DNA from: Sipunculus nudus
Taxonomy: Eukaryota > Annelida > Sipuncula > Golfingiida > Sipunculidae
Reading direction: 5' to 3'
Assembly (NCBI GenBank): GCA_026874595.1
Contig: CM049320.1
Coordinates: 29,316,714-29,380,713 of the forward strand
DNA length: 64,000 bases
This document shows positions 58,112-64,000 of this stretch, in pieces. The notes beneath the pieces were generated by a model. It saw nothing but the letters and a program-made list of their open reading frames with translations, made no database searches and was not told the origin of the DNA. A program made the position numbers and the translations under genes. Position 1 is the stretch's first letter, and each line of letters opens with the position of its first letter.

Positions 58112-60441
58112 TTCGACATAAATCTACTGTAGAGTTTCAAGTACTTATCGGGACCTAAATGGAGGATCAAACAATGAATTTCGGCCTTTGTCTCAGGTGT
58201 GTTTGTGATGGAAATTGCTGAAAAACTGGAAAATGTTTTGACCGTTTTATAAGTCTATTTACATTTTATGATGGGTGCTGCCTTTGCTTCATTACCATAA
58301 ACGTGTATTGTGAATATATGATAAAGTGCAATTTTGAAACTTAGGGTAATCATTGGCTTCAGACAAGACTTTCAATGCCATTATTGGGTTTCAGAATTAT
58401 TTTGTATAATATGTATGGTTAAGAATATTTCAAAGTGCCATAAGTATGAGTAACAAACGTCAGGACGTAAGGCTATATTTTAGAATATTTTCACATATTT
58501 ATGTAGAAAAGAACGCGGTCCAGTGTAATATGACTATGTTCCATTATGCAATATGATGTCTGTAATGCATTTAAGAATCTGTAAATAATAAATTATAGTT
58601 ATATGTCTGGTATGAGATAGGAAATGTATTGACATATTCATGTCTTTATTGCCTTCTTGGCAAATGGTAAGCCAGACGTAGCCTTTGTTTAAGCATCATA
58701 AGAGGACAAGGACTGTGACGATAAGACGCTTGACTTGACACCATGAAGCTGTCAGATTGTTTCCTTTTCCTAAAATTCGACCACACGCAGCGACAACTCC
58801 AGACTTACATAAATGCTATATTTTAAAAGTGCTTGAAACAGTTGTAAAAATGGAGGACTGTCCTGCTGGCCTTACATAGAAAGAAAATCAAATGTATAGG
58901 AGTGTGCGCCTTTATGCCAGATACCTTTCCCTGGAGACTTGTCCCCAGTGACTTACTTTTCAAATACAATGTCTCCAATTTGTCTGATATTTGGTTCACA
59001 TGTTTATTCTTGAAGTAGAGACTTTGTCAGTTGTTTTTGTAACCGTGTTGACTGCATGCAGATATCTTGAGAAAATATTTACTTATGCGCATTTTTTTCC
59101 ACGCAGAAATGCGTAGACAATGGGGACCCCCCTAATTTAATATTTCCTATTCCCGTAATATCTGCGCTGATCCTTGGTCACTTTGCCGAACCTTTTTGAT
59201 TTTTCGTGATGTGTTTCAACGTATCTGCCATATGCTTTTACCACAACTGGGAAATTCCCAGCTACTGCAATGAATGTCTAGACAGTAACTGTATACACAC
59301 TTTCAGATTCCAGTTTTGTTGTTTGCATTCAGCTGTCACTCAGACCAGAATGTCCTGTGACCGTTACAAGCTGCTTTTCCAACTCTCCATGTTTATTTTC
59401 TCCACAAACAACCCATCAGACAAACATTTTCAATATAAATTTCTTATTATGCTAGAAAGTTACGTCTCTAACTTTTATGATCCCCTTTACCGAAGCACTG
59501 TGGCAATATAGTTGCCGGGTCAGTGCATGTCTGGTTTAGATGAAGCTTTTAATGCTGTCATTTTTAGGGCATGGGCCTTTTCCGACAAGAGAATTCATCT
59601 TATAACGTTAGATTCATAATCTCATGTTTTACAGGATGAATACATAGACCCACATAAACACCCCTGCTAGAATGTGACTTTTTAAGGCTAATTTACTTAA
59701 TCAGTTACATTCTTAATGTCTGTAGCTGCTCAAGAACAATGCGATTATAATTGCAACATTCTGTTATTTGAATGTACATAGTTTTCGTATTATATCCCTA
59801 TGGTAGCTTAGCATAAAATAGGGTGACAATAAATAATTCTTGATAATTGAAAGCTATCCTGAAACACCTGCAGGTGACCATAAATGTTGCAACTGTCTCA
59901 TGGTTGTTCTATAATCACTAGTGTGAACGAAGTGGATGTTTTTCCATAGCTGGTTTCATTGTGAACTATTTAAGTGTTATCTGGCTGAAAGTGAGGAATG
60001 TGTCTTTAAGTGCTACCAGTCACACTGAGAGCTTGAGTTCTATTTTTTTTTTCAAATCGAGCATAAATGGTACAGTCATTTCCAATCGACAGTAATATAT
60101 GGAAATATCAGATAATGTTTACTGTTTTATAATCTATCTTGATACATAAATTGTCCAGAATGCAGACATATCAGTCATGAACCATGGTTGATTTTGATGA
60201 AAAATTGATTTTTTATATTCTTTTACTTCAGTTATTCCAAGTCAAACTTTACCAACTGTAATTGTCTGCTGTTTTAAAACTGGGTATCTATGACTGTCTT
60301 CATCATATTATAGTTTTTTGTTTAACTCAAGTTTGCCATCGCCAAGGTGACCATCATATATACATTATATGTCATCTGGTAAAGATGTAGCTGCCATTTG
60401 CTTACTGTTAATTTATAAATCTATATTTATTGAAAAATAAA
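58112..60441 (+). promoter_or_regulatory. TMCO4 3' UTR region with candidate poly(A) signals
   Basis: AATAAA occurs at 58587-58592, 59828-59833 and 60436-60441. The first would give a 3' UTR of about 0.5 kb and is the simplest choice. The sequence is non-coding in all frames as far as I can see and contains no recognised repeat. The strand follows the gene. Confidence 0.5.
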
Positions 60442-60834
60442 CATTTTCAATAGTCCGTTGACAACTTTAATTGTTAAAGGATCATTATTACTATTATTAA
60501 TTTACCAGGTCTCGCATCTTTATTAGAGTTTTTTTTTCCAGAAATGTCAGGCGATATAATTTTAGGATTTTACCCAATTTAAGCAATTTGTTAATGAACA
60601 AATTAAGCTAATCTGTTAATGAATACATTTTGATGTAAATCATTGTTATTTTTATATTTGATTGATAAATTTTACTTCAGTGTGTTGCAGACTTAAGACT
60701 ACAGAAGATGCAAAATTTAATTTCATGATAAGTAGGTACTTAATTTTCACTCATCAAGGCTGCATGAAAACTTCATGATGAAAAATATATGTATGACAAT
60801 TCCTCGCTTCTGTGTGCTTTGATCTGCCTGCTAC

Positions 60835-60836
<2 letters not shown>

Positions 60837-60918
<82 letters not shown>
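60837..60918. repeat. (TA)n microsatellite, about 82 bases
   Basis: The longest uninterrupted dinucleotide tract in the window. It lies downstream of the TMCO4 3' UTR candidates. Confidence 0.97.
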
Positions 60919-60921
<3 letters not shown>

Positions 60922-61494
60922 GTCAGGCATGAGACCTGAATGCCTTACCGTATCATCTGATGACTGTCTTCTGCTCAATAATGTTCTTATTAACGTTATA
61001 TTTATGACAAGGTGCTTTCATGGTTTATTGATCACTGCTGTGCTTTACCTGAGACCAGATCGGAACTGCTCAAATACTGTTTTACAATATTAAAATCTTT
61101 TCAGAAAATATGCGTTTCTGATTATTTTGCACCGGCGAGGATTAAGGTTGTGCTTGTGCCATGTACTTGAGTGTGTTTGCCACTCTGTCCTGCCACACAG
61201 TCCTTGTGTGTTTAGATATGATTGTTATGTATTACAATAACCCTGAGATGCAGCCTGAGATACATTTGTGGGAGTACACCTCATTACCAAGAGGATATGG
61301 AATACGATTAATTCCCATTTTGTTACTCAAAATAGAATCGAACCATGAGATAACTAATCAAGAGGCTCCTGTACCTCAAAATGGGCGGTATCCGTTTATA
61401 TCTCCTCTATATTTTTCTGGCCTCGGATTCGTACATCTTAGTGTAATAGGCCGCATCTGCCTTGGAGTGCTGCAGGATTACTGTAATTATTTGT

Positions 61495-62345
61495 ATCGCC
61501 AGACAGTCTGGAGATACTATGGTTTAGGCACGGTTGCGCCGCCGCCACCGTCGCAGAGATTTCTTTTGGACACAATAACTCAAAAAATATTTCAAGGATC
61601 TTTTTCAAATTTGACACATTTATAGATATAGGTGAGAGGACGAAGCCTATTTAAAATGGGGTCATGACCTCAACTAGGAGAGTGACCTTGACCTTGAATA
61701 GTTCCATTTTTGGGGAAAATCACACAAATTCTTAAATATCTCAAGAAATCTTTCATGGATTTATCCAAAAATCAAGTTGGACAAAGATCTTGGATAGTGA
61801 TGTCATGTACCGGAAACTGGTGGTGCCACCTAGTATCCTTTTCTTGTTTTTAGCGCCTTTGAATACCCCATCATTGCCACTTGACAGTATATACTGTGAG
61901 CATTATAAGTCAAACAGTAATGGACAGATTTCTTTCATGTTATGCATGTATATAGATATGGTTTATGGAATGAGGTATATTTAATTTTAAATTTAATTTT
62001 AAAATTTAATTTAATTTATTTTTTTTTAATTTAATTTTTTTTCAAATGTTGGATATTTTGGAATGCAGTTAATTGATTTGGGGTCATGACCGTGACTATG
62101 AGAGTGACCTTGACCTTGAATATTCCCATATTTGGTGAAAAACATAAAATCATGAATATCTTAAAAAGGGCCACTTGACAGCACTGTGAGCATTATAAGT
62201 CAAAAACCCTTTGATCAATTGTCCTTCCCAATCCAAAATATTCCTATATTTTGTACAAATGTTTCTCACATTCATTGCTAAAATACAAATACATCACATT
62301 ATATCAACAAAATACCACAAAACCTCATTTGTCTGGCGATACTAT
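61495..62345. repeat. Dispersed element bounded by CGCCAGAC / GTCTGGCG
   Basis: CGCCAGACAGTCTGGAGATA (about 61498) and GTCTGGCGATACTATGG (about 62333) are inverted at the ends, and GATACTATGG follows both. Internally GGGGTCATGACC, GAGAGTGACCTTGACCTTGA and GTGAGCATTATAAGTC each occur twice about 0.3-0.4 kb apart. No protein is encoded. Confidence 0.5.
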
Positions 62346-64000
62346 GGTACCAGCGGTGCCAAGAAATGTCTAGTTACTCGTATACTTAGTGTCCAGTGTG
62401 ATATCCAATGCTGGGCTAACAGCAGAAGATCTCTGGTGTTTGGGTAAGAAAGCGCCAGTGTTGTATCTTTAACACCACTTGGGCTGACGCACCTCGACAT
62501 TTTCATTTCTGGTAAGCTAAGGCTTAGGTTTAAATTTGCCTGCACAACATGTAGTCTGGTCCTTCCAGTTTCAGACTGGGCTGTGGCATATAACAATATA
62601 TTCCGCTATATATATTATATCTCGCACAGTTCCCAGACATCTGATTCCATTAAACCAGCAGATATATTTCTGGCATGTGAAAGCAGGACACTGAAGAGTC
62701 TGTGTGTCTAAATCGAACTTGCATATTCCAGTGATCTTCGTGCCGTGAGTGCATACTGAGAACCACACAAAATCGTCTTTCTTACATGTCAGCTTAGTCA
62801 AAACCTATTCTTTCTCGGGACTTTTGACCATCCATAATTTACCATGCGAATTGATCAGAGAACTTTCGTGTCATATATACTGTGAGTATAAAGATACGGC
62901 TTCGTGCTGCTCCCAGTATGTTAGCGCGCTGCAACATACTACAATGACCTTCCTTTTTGAATTGTTCAAAGCTTGGATATCCCGCTTTTTCTAGATGGGC
63001 GTCAGTACTGACATAACCATTCAAGTTTTGAGCGGCAAGGTAACGTCACCGTTGGAACTGGAGTGTCTTGTCTTGTTTATCCTGCAAAGCCTCGACCTCT
63101 CTGCATCTGTAATAGATTGCTCATATCTCTTTTGAAGGATCCGTCACGACTCCTTTCGATGCCCAAATGGAAAAAAATGTTAAAGTCTCCAAGTCTGCAT
63201 GTGAAACATTTAGTCTGTGGTTTCAACTTTCCCATCTGCCAGACCTGCCAAGATGCGAGCTCATTCATACAGGCCGCCGCATGATTCCTCGGCCTCTGTA
63301 AAGAGCTAGATCAGAACGATAGGTGTTCTAAATATACGGTTTGCTTATATACCACGGTTACGTCCCTTTTGGATGGGGATGATGTTGGCCATCTCCATGA
63401 ATTTGCTTAGAGGGATTCTATGTAACAATTACAGGACATGTTACATTTCAGGGCCTTCTTTCGCTGTACTTGGGACTTAATTATTCGGATCCATTATATA
63501 TATCTTCACTGAATTCTATAGAGCACAGTTGTGACCCATCTAAATCGTAATTTGAGATGTGTTCTGACACATCAACAATTATCCAGAGACAAATCAAGAG
63601 GGTACCTAGAGTGAGGAAAACAGGAGATATTTAAATGATCTGCTGTGAAAGACTACATCTGAATTTCAGCGCACGAAGCTACCAACAGATACGACTTGGA
63701 GAAGAAAGTCCAGGCTCTCTACTGAATGAAAGTAATTCAAGGCGGGAACTGCAATAAAAAGATGAAATCCACGTTGAAAATCTGTGTAAAGAGGAACAGC
63801 CTTCCGTGGGCTATCAGAGGATGTTGCGGAGACTTAATCACATGCCCACTGCAAATGGCAGAAATCTTGTTGGAGCATTATAGCTCATAATTCAAGATAC
63901 ATGATCCAAGAGAGCATTAAATGGAAACTCCTGTACACATCCTCTCAAATGGTAGCTATAATTCGCCAAGACTGAGTGATATAGAATTCAGCGAAGAAAA
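62346..64000. other. Downstream DNA, unresolved
   Basis: This part has higher GC and several cysteine-containing short frames on both strands (for example 62571-62801 on the minus strand), but none joins into a recognisable domain. A decayed gene on the minus strand is possible. I cannot support a call. Confidence 0.3.

Noticed and set aside
61161-61625. 154-residue open frame
   Set aside because: No family resemblance, and its end runs into a dispersed repeat.

Overview
This is animal nuclear DNA. It is AT-rich, has long GT-AG introns, many microsatellites and several interspersed repeat families, and no prokaryotic features. The repeats resemble those common in bivalve mollusc genomes: T-rich borders, TCCG microsatellites after a terminal hairpin, and tRNA-derived SINEs. 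A bivalve such as a scallop or oyster relative is the likeliest source, but this is inferred from repeat style and not proven.

One gene dominates. It is a complete orthologue of TMCO4 (transmembrane and coiled-coil domain protein 4, DUF726 alpha/beta-hydrolase family) on the + strand. I resolve 13 coding exons from the start codon at 13603 to the stop at 58111. All junctions keep one open frame and give 846 residues. The order is an N-terminal helical part, a glycine/alanine-rich membrane segment (about residues 174-238), an alpha/beta-hydrolase core with a G-F-S-V-G nucleophile elbow (Ser387), and a long acidic tail with seven 17-residue repeats. An upstream non-coding exon must exist because the start exon begins at a splice acceptor. 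A possible first exon and promoter lie near 8.2-8.8 kb.

The layout is as follows. Positions 1-13553 are mostly intergenic or 5' intron. They hold two copies of a LINE-like element that ends in (TA)n, a 104-bp near-perfect palindrome, a G14C15 palindrome, and ends of Helentron-like elements. Intron 1 holds a 3-kb hairpin-ended element and a 39-bp minisatellite with a 546-bp higher-order period. Introns 3 to 5 hold several more elements and SINEs. Intron 8 holds the most unusual structure: a 93-bp array of about 12 copies, each carrying the 3' half of exon 8 together with its splice donor. Intron 11 (11.65 kb) is a nested stack of three related elements, interrupted by a TIR transposon and a TG...CA element that looks like a solo LTR. 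After the stop come a 3' UTR with candidate poly(A) signals, a long (TA)n tract and unresolved DNA to 64000.

The exceptional findings are the exon-plus-donor array in TMCO4, the Russian-doll intron, and several otherwise different repeat families that share a 3' hairpin followed by CTTGTT.
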